Shown: positions 1 through 11,396 of the stretch, in pieces | How the letters are laid out: every line of letters begins with the position of its first letter | Position numbering within the stretch: the first letter of the stretch is position 1 | NCBI GenBank assembly: GCA_001179505.1 | Contig: CDMY01000373.1 | Coordinates: 1 to 64,000, forward strand | From: Vitrella brassicaformis | Taxonomy: Eukaryota > Sar > Vitrellaceae | Direction: 5' to 3' | Length of the DNA stretch: 64,000 nt | The notes under the pieces: generated by a model | Databases searched by the model: none | Seen by the model: the letters and a program-made list of their open reading frames with translations, nothing else | Told to the model about the DNA's origin: nothing | Translations under genes and position numbers: made by a program

Positions 1-81
1 GGCTTGAGGGCAAATACCCATCTGCATGAGATGATCTTGGTCGTTCAAAGTTGTTTTTGTCCATGTATGGCATCATGAAGG

Positions 82-1056
82 GTGGTCAACACAGATCTCA
101 CTTCGGTGATGGCTGATAAGATCGTGTCTCCTCAGAATGCTTTCCTTGTCTTTCCTTGTCTTCACCTCTCTCTCTCCGTTACACAGCAATCTACCCTAGC
201 TCACAAGCTCGCAGTGGTTCGTCTTGCCAAGCTGGCAATCCTGACAAAGAAGACCGAGAAGGACATCCACGAAGCCAGGGAGAAGCATGGTGCGTCCGAT
301 CCGTCACCTTCTTCGCCTGATGATGTTCTGCTTCTCAATGTGGGCGGCGCTGAGATGAGTGTCAAGCGCAAGCACATGACGGAGGGAGTAGGGGTGGAGG
401 GCACGCTGCTGGCAGCACTCTTCGCGGGCTGCTGGGACAGCCGATTCATCAAGATCAACGACAATGGCAAGACGACCAAAGAAGCTCCTGTAAGAGCCTG
501 GGAGGGCTGATTAGCTTTGTGGCCATGAGTTCGTGTATCTTTGTGTGTGTGGTAGATTTTCGTCGATATCGATCCTGGTGCGTTTAAGTTCATTCACAGG
601 GCCATATTGGACGCGGAGACCATCTGGAGCGCCACCGTCCGGCTAACAATCAGGCCTCCATCAGCCACCTGCTCGAAGACGCCAGAAGACGCAACTTCAC
701 TGGTGAGGAGGCAAAGTGACAGGAAAAGGTTTCCTTGCTCGTTTGTCCATCTCTCTCTCTGTCTGTCTGCTGGGTGTGTGCCAACAGGGCTTCACGATTT
801 CTGGATCAAGAAGATGCTGTCGCCAATCGACTCGGCTGCTGCAGGGACCACTGGTGCCATCACTAACCCACGGGTGTCGGCCACTGGCACCCCCAATGAG
901 CTAAATGACTTCGTGAAGGCGTTCGCCGCTGAGAAGGCCCGGCTGGAGGGCGAGTGGGACACCGCCAAGCGACGGTATGAGAATCTCGGCAACGAAATCA
1001 AGGTGACCGACGATCAGAAAGCAGCGGCAAGAGGACAAGCTACATACGCGTCTCCT
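82..1056 (+). pseudogene. Broken BTB (KCTD/T1-type) family copy
   Basis: This is a third, damaged copy of the BTB-FKBP family found intact at 11397-13528 and 52411-54177. Exons read as about 187-489, 556-702 and from 788, with introns 490-555 and 703-787. The BTB core motif DDVLLLNVGGAE is present, followed by IFVDIDPGAFKFIHRAIL and GLHDFWIKKML. Compared with the copy at 11397-13528, about 4 bases are missing near 631-651, which shifts the frame before the conserved SISHLLEDARRRNF block (still readable in another frame). One base is gained near 1030, just after KVTDDQKAAA. The linker and FKBP-like half found in the other two copies cannot be found downstream. Its first 105 bases are not clearly coding. 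I infer a truncated pseudogene; a very short BTB-only protein remains possible. Confidence 0.7.
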
Positions 1057-2287
1057 ATGAAACGCATTAAAATGCATCCATGGAAACGATATAGCAGCCC
1101 TGCAAAAACGAGGCAGGGACCAGGGCGGACGTCCGGCACACCAAGGTTTCCCTTGGCTACCCCTGGGTTTCGTAAAAAGGCCAGTTTGTTTTCACCCTGA
1201 TGGCGCAGGGCCGCCCAGCTTGCATACTCCCCCGGGCCAGGGGAGGTGGTGTGTCAGGTATATGTCGTGGGGGTGCGTGTACGCGTCTGTCTTGTATGCT
1301 CAGTATCCGTGTCGGTGGTGTGTGCACAGGTTCTAGAGGGTCCTGGCCCCCCGTCTCGCATGCAACACACAGACCGGCTTGAAGACGTACTCGGAGTGGC
1401 CAGAGCATGCCTGAGCTTCACCATGCATGTGCAATGTGACCCCGAGTGCCCGTCTTTTGGCCCGTCTCACCTCCTTACATTTTACCTCACTGAAGACGCT
1501 TTCCACCCGTCTCTGGACAGCTCAGAGTCGCTGGAAGGCAGGCACTGCTGCAGCCTCCCCCGCCGAAAGCTTCTCCCACCCCTGCGACGTCACGCTGCCC
1601 ACAGAAACGGCGGTCCATGGGGCAGCCAGGGTGCTCCACATGGTGTTTCAACAGTGGAGTCGACATGCAGCCTGGCGCCTAGTCCGTCGAACTTCCAACA
1701 CACACCTGACAGATATGGGATAGATCAAACACACCATCGGGGAGGAAGGCATAATGCTCGATTCAATCGAACTGTATGGATGGATAGATGGGCTGGCAGA
1801 AACCACATCACGTCATTGAAGACGATGTATTCAGTCCCATGCAGTGTCTCATCACTAGAAAAACACTCGCATCACCACCTGTGTGCTGTGCGCTAGTATC
1901 CCACATGCAAGCGGGACTACCGATATGTCTGATCTCCCCTCAGTCTAATCATCCCTCACTGAGTCGTTCACCTACATGCAGTGTGCGCTCGCACGTATCC
2001 ACACACATAGAAACCATTTGTCTGTCGCATCCCTTCCTCCCTCCCTCCCTCGCTCCCCCATTTCGCCATCTAGCTGGCGCTAGCTGGCTGAACGGTCCGC
2101 GAGAGCTGACTTGGGGTACGTGTGTAGAAAGGCCCTCTTATGTCGAGCTGCTGCGGCCGTTGCCTCCTGCCTGGCCGCCGCTTCCATCAGAAACAGACTG
2201 GAAGGGAACAACCACATAGGCGGCTGCACCAATGCACACACATGCAAGCGCACACATGACGCACCTGATCAACCATCTCTCCCGCAG
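1057..2287. other. Intergenic stretch, no gene seen
   Basis: Open frames here overlap on both strands, lack splice-supported continuation and carry no recognisable motif. The 3' half of a BTB-FKBP gene would be expected here if the copy at 82-1056 were complete, but no matching exon is visible. CT- and CA-rich stretches occur around 1960-2060 and 2220-2260. Confidence 0.5.
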
Positions 2288-3986
2288 TCAGATTCCTACG
2301 TTGTTTGGATGAAAGTGCGCCTCCAGCCGGTCAGTCTCCTCCTTCTCAAACAGGGCTTCAAGCTCCGTGACGCTCGCACCGTCCCTCTCGAGCACTGCGG
2401 CCCTCAGGTAGGTCACCATTAGCCGCTGTAGATGTCCATGTGATTCCGTCGTGGCCTGGATGGCTTCCAGGACCTGCAGCGCGGAGATGCGACGGCCGGG
2501 CCTTTCCTTCTCAGTGAGATGGTCGCTTCGGTCGTATTGGTCTTCTCCCTCACCCCTTGCACAAGCGTCGAAAGAGACCTGCCGTTGGCAAGGCCGGCGA
2601 GAGACCTGAATGACAGAAAGAGACAGACCGACGGTGCAGAGCATGCTCATCCCGGTGCGTACGTGTGTGTGTGTGTGTGTGTGTGTGGCGTACCTTGTGA
2701 AGGCGACCAACAGCTGGCCCTGTGGCCAGAGGTCCTCAGGCTCTGGGAGAGCCATCACTCCGCCCCAATTGCCAAATCTCGCCTCGACGACATGCTCAAG
2801 TGTCGCATGGGTGTCGGCGAGGTCCTTTACGGTCTCCATACGCTCAAAGTCCGTCTTCTGTTTGACCTCCTGCGCGTAGTGCCGCGCCATGGACGCGTTG
2901 TTGGTGAGCATGCCGATCACAGCCAGGAAGTGATGTGACTGAACCAAAAGGCAGAAATGGCCGTTGATTGCATTCCCTCCTCTTTGTCTATGTGTGGGCC
3001 CTTTCACGGAGGTAATGATACTCGTAGTAGAGAGCGGACAGGCCCTGGCCATTCTGCGAGAAGTAGGCATGGTCAGTGGCGATGGCCCTCAAGTTGGCGT
3101 CGATCGCCTCGTCCCACATGCCCCGCCTCCAGGAGATGTGTGTGGGCATGTGCTCGAAATGAGCGATCCTCCCATCAGAGAAACTCGGCAGCTGCTGCGC
3201 CGCCATCAATCCCAACTCGTCAGTGGTGTTCCTCTCCGTGAGATGGATGTACGTGTGCCAGGCTCCTGGATGGTGGGGATACTCGGGGATGGCACCCCGC
3301 AAGATGCTGATGGCCTGCTCTCGGTGCGACAGGGAGGCGTCGATGGCGTCGGCGAAGAGCATGGCGTCCGTCAACAAAGCCACGATCTCTGCCTCAACGG
3401 CCGGCTGGTCAGCATGGTGCGACCGCAGGTCTTGCAGAGCCGCAATGAGGTACTGCTGGCCCTCGCCTGGCGTCTTCTGCGTGAGCGACTCATGAAGCTC
3501 CTCGATGAGCCGCTTCTCCAAATCGCTGATCTCTCTCTCGCCGCCGGCCTCTTCCGCCTCATTTCGCCGCAGCAACGACACGGACGTCTTGCTGTATGGG
3601 AGGGCCGCTGACGTGAGTGGGTGTCCAGCTTCGATGGCCTCGTGCTTGCGGCAGATGGCGATGCCCCAGTAACACATGGCACACTTCGCGTCATGATGAG
3701 CCGCCAACCGAAACTGCACACCAACAAACACAAGCGATGAGCAGGCACACAGGTGCGTGTTGTGGTCGTTTATCTTTCGTACATGGTGTTCTCCTTCTTT
3801 GTAGGCATACGCGTAGAACCAGAGAAGGCCCCTGTCGAAAGATTTCGCCGCCTGAGCCACACTCGAGACCGCCACAGGAAAGGAGAACTCACCAGCCGCG
3901 ACGTGTGTCACCGCAATAAGGCTGATCAGCGACGGCAGAAGCCAAGAACACATTGCGAGCTGAGCCGCAACGATAGAATCCGTCAA
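2288..3986 (-). CDS. Secreted TPR-type repeat protein (bacterial-like family)
   Basis: Read from about 3986 down to the stop at 2288. It begins with a hydrophobic signal peptide (MCSWLLPSLISLIAV within the first exon). After an intron at about 3714-3782 comes the family signature: DRGLLWFYAYAYKEGEHH joined to FRLAAHHDAKCAMCYWGIA. Further on are HPGAWHTYIHLTE, HFEHMPTHISWRRGMWDEAI and ALYYEYH...HHFLAVIGML. These match a tetratricopeptide-like family common in bacteria (GLxxxYxFxHxEAxxxF, DPxxAMxxWG, HPGAxHxxIH, HMPSHI). An intron around 2690 contains a TG run, and a second lies near 2940-3010; the donor of the latter does not fit cleanly. The last exon is charged and helical. Function is unknown; the family is usually annotated only as TPR. 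Secretion or organelle targeting is inferred from the N-terminus. Confidence 0.7.
2664..2687. repeat. (TG)n microsatellite in an intron
   Basis: An uninterrupted TG/GT run inside an intron of the minus-strand TPR gene. Confidence 0.9.
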
Positions 3987-4307
3987 AAGTTGTCAAGATC
4001 TCCCAGACGAGGTGAGACTAGCATCACGCTCACCATCACATCTCGCCGGCCTTCAGAAATCAGTTCCTTCTTCTCGGTCCAGAAAAGGAAGCGATCCAGA
4101 GAAAGCGAGAGAGCGAGAACGCCGCAGGAGAAGTGAGCAGCACACAGCACTTACGAAGGGTCCACCAAGACAACACCAGGCCTCAGATCTCTGATTTCGG
4201 CTGTCCCCTCAATCCCACCCAACTTGGGCTCGCAATTGCGACGATCGGAAAAGGAAGAAACGCGAACAGCCGAAAACGACGAGAAACAAGCACCAACCGA
4301 TAGAGCC
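3987..4307. promoter_or_regulatory. Divergent intergenic region
   Basis: About 320 bases separate the start of the minus-strand TPR gene from the start of the plus-strand repeat protein. It must hold both promoters. No TATA box or other defined element is recognisable. Confidence 0.35.
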
Positions 4308-5504
4308 ATGACCACACTGATAGTCCTGACCCTCTTGGCCCTCCTGCTCTTCCCCTCAGGTACACTCACGTGGGAGGGGGGGTGTGGGACACTCACATGA
4401 CGTGCGGAGAATGAGACACAACGGAGCGTCTCCCCCTCCCTCTCTGTGTGTGGTGTGTCTGTTCAGTCTTCGCGCAGGAGGTGGCCACACAGAACGAGCA
4501 ACAGGCACACGATGACGACACTCGCGAACTGGCCCCTGTGGATCTCCAGTCGGCACTCGACGCCATCCGCATGGGCGAGCGGGGCAGGATGAGCTTCCAG
4601 AGCCTCCAGCGCCAGCGCATCACGTCCCTGCCCCGTCCCGGCTCACCCATCAGCAGCGGCACCCGACAGCAGGGAGGTGACGTCCCGTCGGGCATGATTG
4701 ACCTGGGAATGGCCGGCGGCACGCGCCAGCTCGAAGACACCGAGGCAGCCATCGACGAGGCACCACGGCTGCTCAATGAAGGTGAGCAACCACTCACAAA
4801 GGGTAGGGAGGGGTGGCCACGAAGGGTGCGAATGCGCATCTGTGTGTGTGTGTGTGTGTGTGTGTCGTGCAGCCGTTGCGCCAGAGAATGACGCCGACGA
4901 GATCGACCCCACAGAGGACGAGTTGCGCGAGCTGTTTGGCGGTGGCGGCGGGCCTGTGGACCTGCAGACGGCACTCCAGAACATCCGCATGGGCGACCGC
5001 GGCCGCATGAGGATCGACCGACTCCGCAACGAGCGCATCACGGCCCTCCCCTCATCGCCCGTCGCCGACCAGATCCGCATCGGCACCCGCCAGGGCGGCG
5101 CCTCCACGGGCACAGGGACCTACAGCGCCCAGGATCTCGCCTCCATGATTCGCAGCTCACGGATGCAGGCAATGCAGAACGCCGCTTCTGCTATGCGCGC
5201 GGCCGCGGGTGGCGGAGGAGGAGGCGGCTCGCGGCAGCTCGAGGAGACCGAGAGTGAGCCAGCGGCTGTCGAGGCCCCTGCTGATGGAATGGGCGACGAG
5301 GAGCCTCGAGAGCTCCAGGTGGACATGACGGCGGCGCTGAACCGCATCCGTGGTGGCGACCGCATGTCACTCGACCGGATGCGCAACGCCCGCATCACCT
5401 CCCTGCCGCAGGGTGGTCAGCGGGTCCCCCCCATGGGCACACCGACGAGCGGCGGCCGACGGCTGCGTGGCGACGCCGCCCAGGAGACAGAGGAGGAGCA
5501 ATGA
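4308..5504 (+). CDS. Secreted protein with three novel ~30-aa repeats
   Basis: Three exons: 4308-4359, 4467-4781 and 4873-5504, phases consistent at both junctions. The N-terminus MTTLIVLTLLALLLFPSVFA is a clear signal peptide. The mature protein has three copies of one motif: VDLQSALDAIRMGERGRM...RITSLP, VDLQTALQNIRMGDRGRM...RITALP and VDMTAALNRIRGGDRM...RITSLP. Between copies lies an acidic linker marked by TRQLEDTE or SRQLEETE. Glycine and alanine runs occur in the third exon, and the end is acidic (QETEEEQ). I do not recognise the family and see no catalytic motif or membrane segment. The strong conservation of the motif between repeats argues for a real gene. The intron at 4782-4872 ends in a TG microsatellite. 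Confidence 0.8.
4841..4865. repeat. (TG)n microsatellite next to a 3' splice site
   Basis: A TG run ending seven bases before the first base of the third exon of the three-repeat gene. Confidence 0.9.
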
Positions 5505-8500
5505 TGGGCTGGATGGATGAATGGGTAGCGAGTCGAGTGTGTGTGCGACTTGGGCTGGATGGATGTCTGTCTGATCGTGGCGGCTCGTGAGGTGAGCCGT
5601 CTTGTATCCATTTGTTGTGTTGTGTGGGGTGGATGGATGGGGCGGGTGGGCTGCCGGCAGATCAGATCTGATGTAGTCTACTGTCTAGTCTAGTCCACTG
5701 CCTGTAGATGTACCGACCGACCTACCACCAAGCCGACCAAACCACTGGACAAGGAGCACACGCACTCACCCTCACACACAGCACAGCACAGCAGACAGGC
5801 TTTTTCCGTGTCTTATCGGATCATCGGATCATCGGATGACGAATCAGGGGATGGGTCGACTGTACATGGCTCTTGTGCACAAGACATAGATACATACCGA
5901 ACACACTGCAACACTACACTGACTGGTGGTGGTGGGTGGATCTGTGTCATCACGTGTGTTTGTCCGCGTGTGGATGTGTTGGGCTGCCGGTGCTACTGTA
6001 GACAGACAGGGGGGGACCGGCAGTTGGCACACGTCCACACGTGTGCCGGTTGCTTTGTCCCGTTGACACCATACCCAGACGTCGCATTCCATCTCTCTAT
6101 CGTACGCCCGCCATGCTGTCTTTCTTTCTTTATCGTAGCGTCATTATTCGTCACACCGTAGTTGCGTTTCCTCGCTCACACTCACATGGGTTCCGCTCTG
6201 TGGTGTGCTGTGTCGCGTTGTGTTGTGTTGTGTTTGTTTGAGTGAAGCTGCGCGTTCATCGCTCGCTTGTGGGTTGAGTGCAAATGTGTACCAAGTACCT
6301 ATTGCTTTATCGCTGTGGTGGCTGCATCGATGGCGTGTGCGTGTCCATGTGTGTGTTTGTGGTATGTCAGCTGCGAGTGATGGACGGGTGGCGGATGCTC
6401 CAAACGTTGACCAGACCGCTACCTACCTACCTACCTACCTTATCTATGGTCGTGTTTGCACCCTCGACTCACTTATCTAACTGTCCACTGACTGACTGAC
6501 TGACTCTCAAGCACTGCCTACTGCTGACATCAGTCAAGACGGACGAGCGAATGGAAGGAACGAACGAGCGGTGTGTACATGTACAGTTGCGATACGTAAA
6601 TTCTTACATACATAGGTGGATGTGTACATGTACATACACATATATACATATACATGTGGATGGAATGGAGCGATCGATCGCCGTACCGTCACAGTGTAAT
6701 TTGCCACTCTATTTTCATTCGTCGCTCATCATGATGACGAGGGCCGGTTCTTTATCAATTCGCCGTGTGTCAGCCATGATGACTGTGGTTTTTGTTTTCC
6801 ATGTATCTTTATACACATGCATGCATATACACGAGTCGACTCACCCCCGTTGTACGTAAATGGATACCTGCCTACCATGTCTGTCTGCCTTGCTGGCTGC
6901 CTGTCTGCCTGTCTGTCTGCCTTGCTGGCTGCCTGTCTGCCTGTCTGCCTGTCTGCCTGTGTGTCTGCGTGTGTGCGTGTGGTGTGTATTGTCAGTGGTA
7001 GCACCGTCTCGGTCTTTTTGCGTCTGTCGGCAGCTGAGCTGGCCTCAGCGACTGCTCAGGCGTGAGAAGGGAAGGCATGGTGTGACTGCAATCCATGCAC
7101 CATCCATGTGTGTCGTGGCGTGGAGTGGTGTGAAGGGGGCTCGTGCAGGCAGGGGATTCCCTCTCCTTTCGAGCTCTTTTTTCCGTCATCTGATGTCGCA
7201 TCATGTTGTGTTGTGTGTGCCTATCTAAACCGCTCATTGTGTGCCTGTGAGAGACGCACGATACGATGACTCCCCTGCCTGAGAGCTGTCCCTGGCTGGT
7301 TGCCTTGCCTTGCCTTCCCTTTCTTGGCTGGTGGCGTTGTCGTGTGGCGTGGCCGAGCAGTCGCTGTGTACATGTACCATCTACTCGTAGGTGTCTGTCG
7401 CGTGTGGATTGTGTGGATGTGACGTGGCGAGAGGCGGCAAGAGGGAGGGAGGGAGGGTGGGAGGGGGAGGGGGGAGGGGTGTTGGCGGGGCTTCTGATCT
7501 CACTTTCACATCGACACCATACACACCACGCACCCACATGTGCACACTCACTTAACTGTCTTCTCCTTGATCGACGGATCATCCTTGTGTCAAGAATTTT
7601 CCGTGTGCCTCACTCACCTTCTCACTTACCATCCAATTGCCTGTGTGTGCGCGTGTGGCACAGACTGTCTGACTGTGCCTGCCTGCCTGTCTGTCTGCCT
7701 CTCGTCCGTCACTGTACCCGTAGAGTGCGCCTGGAGAAGAAAGTGTTTCCATTCATTGATTCGTACGTACGCGCTTGCATGTCCCCGCCCCATGATCTGC
7801 ATGTGTGTGCGCCATGGCATGAGCATAGCCGACCGGCTGCAATTGTGTCTGTGTCGTCGCATGTACCGGTGGAGGGATGGATGGATGAGAGATGTGTGAC
7901 CGAACGTAGTGTCGCTGTGGGATGGGGAAAGATTGACCGGATGCTATGGAGGGAGTGGAGAGGGAGGCGTTGTGTGGTGTTTTTCCGGCGTGGTACTGAT
8001 CACGCTGTGTTCGCACTGCTCGTTGCGCATGGTGAGCTCTGGAGGGCTCTCTCTTGCCTCCGTAACGCTCTGCTACTGTAGGATGGGATGGATGGATAAG
8101 GTGGGACGGTCGGTCGCGTTTTCTTTTTGCTCTCTGGGGGTCTCGATCAATTGTGGCATCTCTGTCTGCTGATTTGACTGATTGGTTGCTCGATTGGCCT
8201 TGGTGCATCGCCTTGCTGCTGCCAATGGGTTGTGCTGACTGACTGACCGTCCTGGTAGGCTAGCTGCTTTGGTCTCTCTCCTTTTTAGCTCTCTCGTTCA
8301 TCCGCTCTATCTATCAGTGGGATAATACTCACGACAGCTGTTGCGCAGCACACTGGTGGAAGAGAGTCTCTCTCTCGTCTCTCTGGTGTGTCAGTCATGA
8401 TTGTCCGTCTGTCTGTCTGTCATGTGTGCGAGTGAATGAATGGATGGACCTCTCGCGTAGCGTACGCGGACTACCTACTTTTATCAAGCACTCTTCCACT

Positions 8501-8670
8501 CTTCCATTCGCTCACCAGAAATCCATCCATCCATGCATCCATCAAGATGACAACAGATGTCAACACAAAACATCCATCAGGCACTATAAAAACGCCCTCT
8601 GGCCGATACTGAAACCCCAAATCCAATGCTCCTTTGCCACGTTTCAGTCACCACTCGCCACGGGAGCAAA
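5505..8670. other. Long convergent gap rich in simple repeats
   Basis: Lies between the 3' ends of the three-repeat gene (+) and the UDP-glycosyltransferase (-). Open frames here are short, in several frames at once, and built from CTGT, TGTG, ACCT and GGAT repeats. No conserved protein motif and no RNA gene could be identified. Local features are an (ACCT)n run near 6420-6440, an alternating purine/pyrimidine AT-rich stretch near 6600-6660, CTGCCTGT repeats near 6885-6965 and a G-rich purine run near 7440-7480. Confidence 0.6.
6885..6965. repeat. CTGTCTGC/CTTGCTGG minisatellite
   Basis: A block containing CTGTCTGCCTTGCTGGCTGC occurs twice, followed by repeated CTGTCTGC units. Confidence 0.8.
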
Positions 8671-10845
8671 CTATGCTCTCTTCTGCTTCTTCTCCGCAGT
8701 GTCATCATGGCGGCGTCCACGGCGCCTCAACAACAGGTCACAGACCATCCGGCAACACGCACTGCACGCAATGCCGCTGATAAAAGCCTGAGAGAGACAC
8801 AGAGATGGGAGAAGAGAAACCATTATATTCTATCAGATGCACTGACAAGCTCGTGGAAATCACCTCACCAGCATAAAGCCGGCAGCAATGAAATCGAGCG
8901 CAAAGGCCGAGATGAAGCCTTCGCGGTCAGCCACAGTCTGCAGTTGAAGGGTATCTCCCCTCAGGAACGCCACAAGCTCAACCAAATCTGCAGAATGAAG
9001 AGAAGGTCAAGCGGGGTCAACGCAGCCTTCCATTCTTCTTCTTCCCTCTCTCTCGCGAACCGGCAGCTCGCTTGACGCCTCCGTACGTGTGGGAGATGCG
9101 GCTCAGCTTCATGGCAGTGTCTCGATAAGAGAGGTTGCTGATGACCTCCGATATGCTCTGCTGGATGCCCTGTGCGGTGAGAGAGGCTACATTCAGGCAG
9201 ACGGCAGCGCCGGCACGCTGTACTCGCAGACAGTTGTCAGGCTGGTCGCCTATACACACGCAGACAGACAGACACAGAGATTAATGACAGCAGTTGGATT
9301 GGACGTCCATGTGCCCACGCATCTCACCGATGAAAGGCATGCCGATGATGGGCTTGCCGATGTGCAGCGACTCGTGCAGACCATTCGCGCCGCAATGGCT
9401 GAAGAAGGCCTTGACGCGAGGGTGGCTCAATGCCGCCGGGGTCGGCACCCTGCACAACATTCAGATGGAAAGGCCGCCATGACAGCCTGCTCTCCTTCCT
9501 CGCTGTCCTTTTCTCCTTCCCATCAGTCGACTTACGTCTGTACCAGGGCAGAATGCGCAGATTGGGGCTGTCCTCATGGCTTGGAAGGTACCGCCAATCC
9601 CTTGCCTTGAGGGCCCACAGGACCCTCCACTCTGACTGGTTGACCAGCCCCTCGAACAAGATCGGCCCGGTGGTCTCGTCAATGCCGAACACCGTGCCGA
9701 GGCTGACGTACACCACTGGCAGGTCGGAGGCGTCGAGCCACTCAAGCAGGGAGGGCTCGAGGCGAGAAAGCTGCGTGCTGTCGTTGCGCAGCAGAGGACC
9801 GGTGTATTGGATCAGGGGCTGCGCGTGGAATGGGTAGTCGATGCCAGGGACTGAGTGGATCATCTTCAGAACGCCATCTGTATATCTGTGGACAAATCGA
9901 CACACACGACAGACGGCAGGAGAGGAACCACGGCTGCCTGTGTGTGTGTGCGCATACTTTGGGTGGATGACTGTGAGGGGGTAGCCTCTCACCGGGACAA
10001 TAAAGTGCCACGAGAAGGCCGCCCAGAGCTTCCTCAGCCGCTGCATGATCGTCGCGCCGACATAGGGCACGCTAGAGCCGACAGGCACGCTGCAAACAAA
10101 GACATAAGAAAGGACTGACCCACCTCTCAGTCTGCCTGACCATCTTGGCGCACCTGTAGGGCATCGTGTTGTGCCTGGGAGCCAGGGCGAGCTCGCACTG
10201 CGAGACCATCACAGGAATGCTGTACTTGGATGCGACCTCCATCGTCGGACTAGTCAGAACCGTCGTCACATACACATCAGGGAGCGACGCTGACGCTGCT
10301 GCTGACGACGCGAAGAGATTGTCAAGGCTGTCAGACATACGAGCCGACATCTCTTCGAAGACCGGTCCCCATACCTTCAAACTCGAAGCCTGCCGAAACA
10401 AAACCCGACGCGCGTGCACATGCAGAGCAGATCCTGCTTCAGCTCCTCCTCAGATCTCTCTCACCCCATGCACAGACGCGCGCGCCTTCTCCGCGACTTG
10501 AGCCTCACTAGCTCCCTCGCCCAAGTTGACAAAGGCCAGGCCGGCCCTCTCAACCTTCTCCTGCACTGACGACAGGCTGGCCACCTGCCATGTGTGAAAC
10601 ACGACACATACCATGCAAACGACAACTTGTCCTTCCCCCCTACTTACCTGGACATCGTGTCCTCGTTTGCTCAGCTCTTTGGCGAGCTCGATGATGGGAT
10701 GCACAGGGGAGAAGGGGATGGAAGAGAGCAGGACCCTCAGGCTGCCCTCTGGCCGCTCTGGAGCCGAAGCTGCTTCCCCAGACACACGATGCGGCCGCCG
10801 CACAAGGACTAGCGCCTCCAGTAGCAGGGCTGCAAGCCACCGCAT
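8671..10845 (-). CDS. Membrane-anchored UDP-glycosyltransferase
   Basis: Likely transfers a sugar from a UDP-sugar to a small lipophilic acceptor at the ER membrane. Starts at 10845 with a signal peptide, then LRVLLSSIPFSPVHPIIELA and KRGHDVQ, the usual N-terminal acceptor-domain fold. Exons follow with VVYVSLGTVFG and then the donor-binding block LPWVPTPAALSHPRVKAFF, SHCGANGLHES and GMPFIGDQPDN, which matches the UGT signature. The 3' exons read as 9328 to about 9448, 9061-9249, 8869-8987 and 8671-8787. These give a C-terminal hydrophobic segment (ALDFIAAGFMLAFISGIA) and a basic tail ending KKQKRA, as in type I membrane UGTs. The tail appears only when the last two introns are spliced. Acceptor specificity cannot be inferred. 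Confidence 0.88.
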
Positions 10846-11396
10846 GATTGGACGCCGAATCGATGGCCTCTCTCGATGATATTGTTGAACCGGGTGTCCC
10901 GCAGGGATCTGGATGAGCGCGTGAGGTGAGGGCTGAAGATGGATGTATTTGACATACCTCGTGTCAGATCTCTGCCAAACCGTCTTTGTTTGGTTTCACG
11001 AACCGATCGAATTCATCGCATCACGTGAGTGGTGGGAAGATAGCATTGCGTAACGCGTTTCAGCGAAGTCGACGACACGTGTTAAACGCAAGACGCATTC
11101 CACTACAAATTGAGCGGTCGGTCAAAGCAGAATTGGATACTGTACCACACGACAGATCAGCTAGATTGAACGCACACCCAGCTAGCGCAATGCAGAGCAG
11201 CAAATCAAATTCCATCAGACCAGTCGAGCAAACGACAACGAGCCAAATGGCAAGAGTTCATCACTCACAGTCTCACTCACACAAATCTTTTCCAATGACA
11301 CTCAGTCTGGCTGGCATCTCATCTCACCCACACTCGTATCAGTGGTCTCCCAAGACGAGTGTGGGTGAGATGAGATCGCACACACACCTCCGCCCC
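10846..11396. other. Tandem intergenic region with hairpin
   Basis: Lies between the start of the UDP-glycosyltransferase and the stop of the BTB-FKBP gene, both on the minus strand. It should hold the UGT promoter and the BTB-FKBP 3' region. No gene is seen; the notable element is the inverted repeat at 11316-11376. Confidence 0.5.
11316..11376. repeat. Perfect 22-bp inverted repeat (hairpin)
   Basis: Bases 11316-11337 are the exact reverse complement of 11355-11376, with a 17-base loop. It begins about 20 bases beyond the stop codon of the minus-strand BTB-FKBP gene, so it would lie in that gene's 3' UTR or just past it. It could be a 3' processing hairpin, a small-RNA precursor or the relic of a tiny inverted-repeat element. 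Confidence 0.85.

Noticed and set aside
1246-1896. 216-residue plus-strand frame
   Set aside because: No motif, several overlapping frames on both strands and repeat-like composition.
7266-8081. 271-residue plus-strand frame in the convergent gap
   Set aside because: Composition follows TG/CT repeats (Cys, Val, Arg, Leu), with an equally long frame on the other strand and no family pattern.
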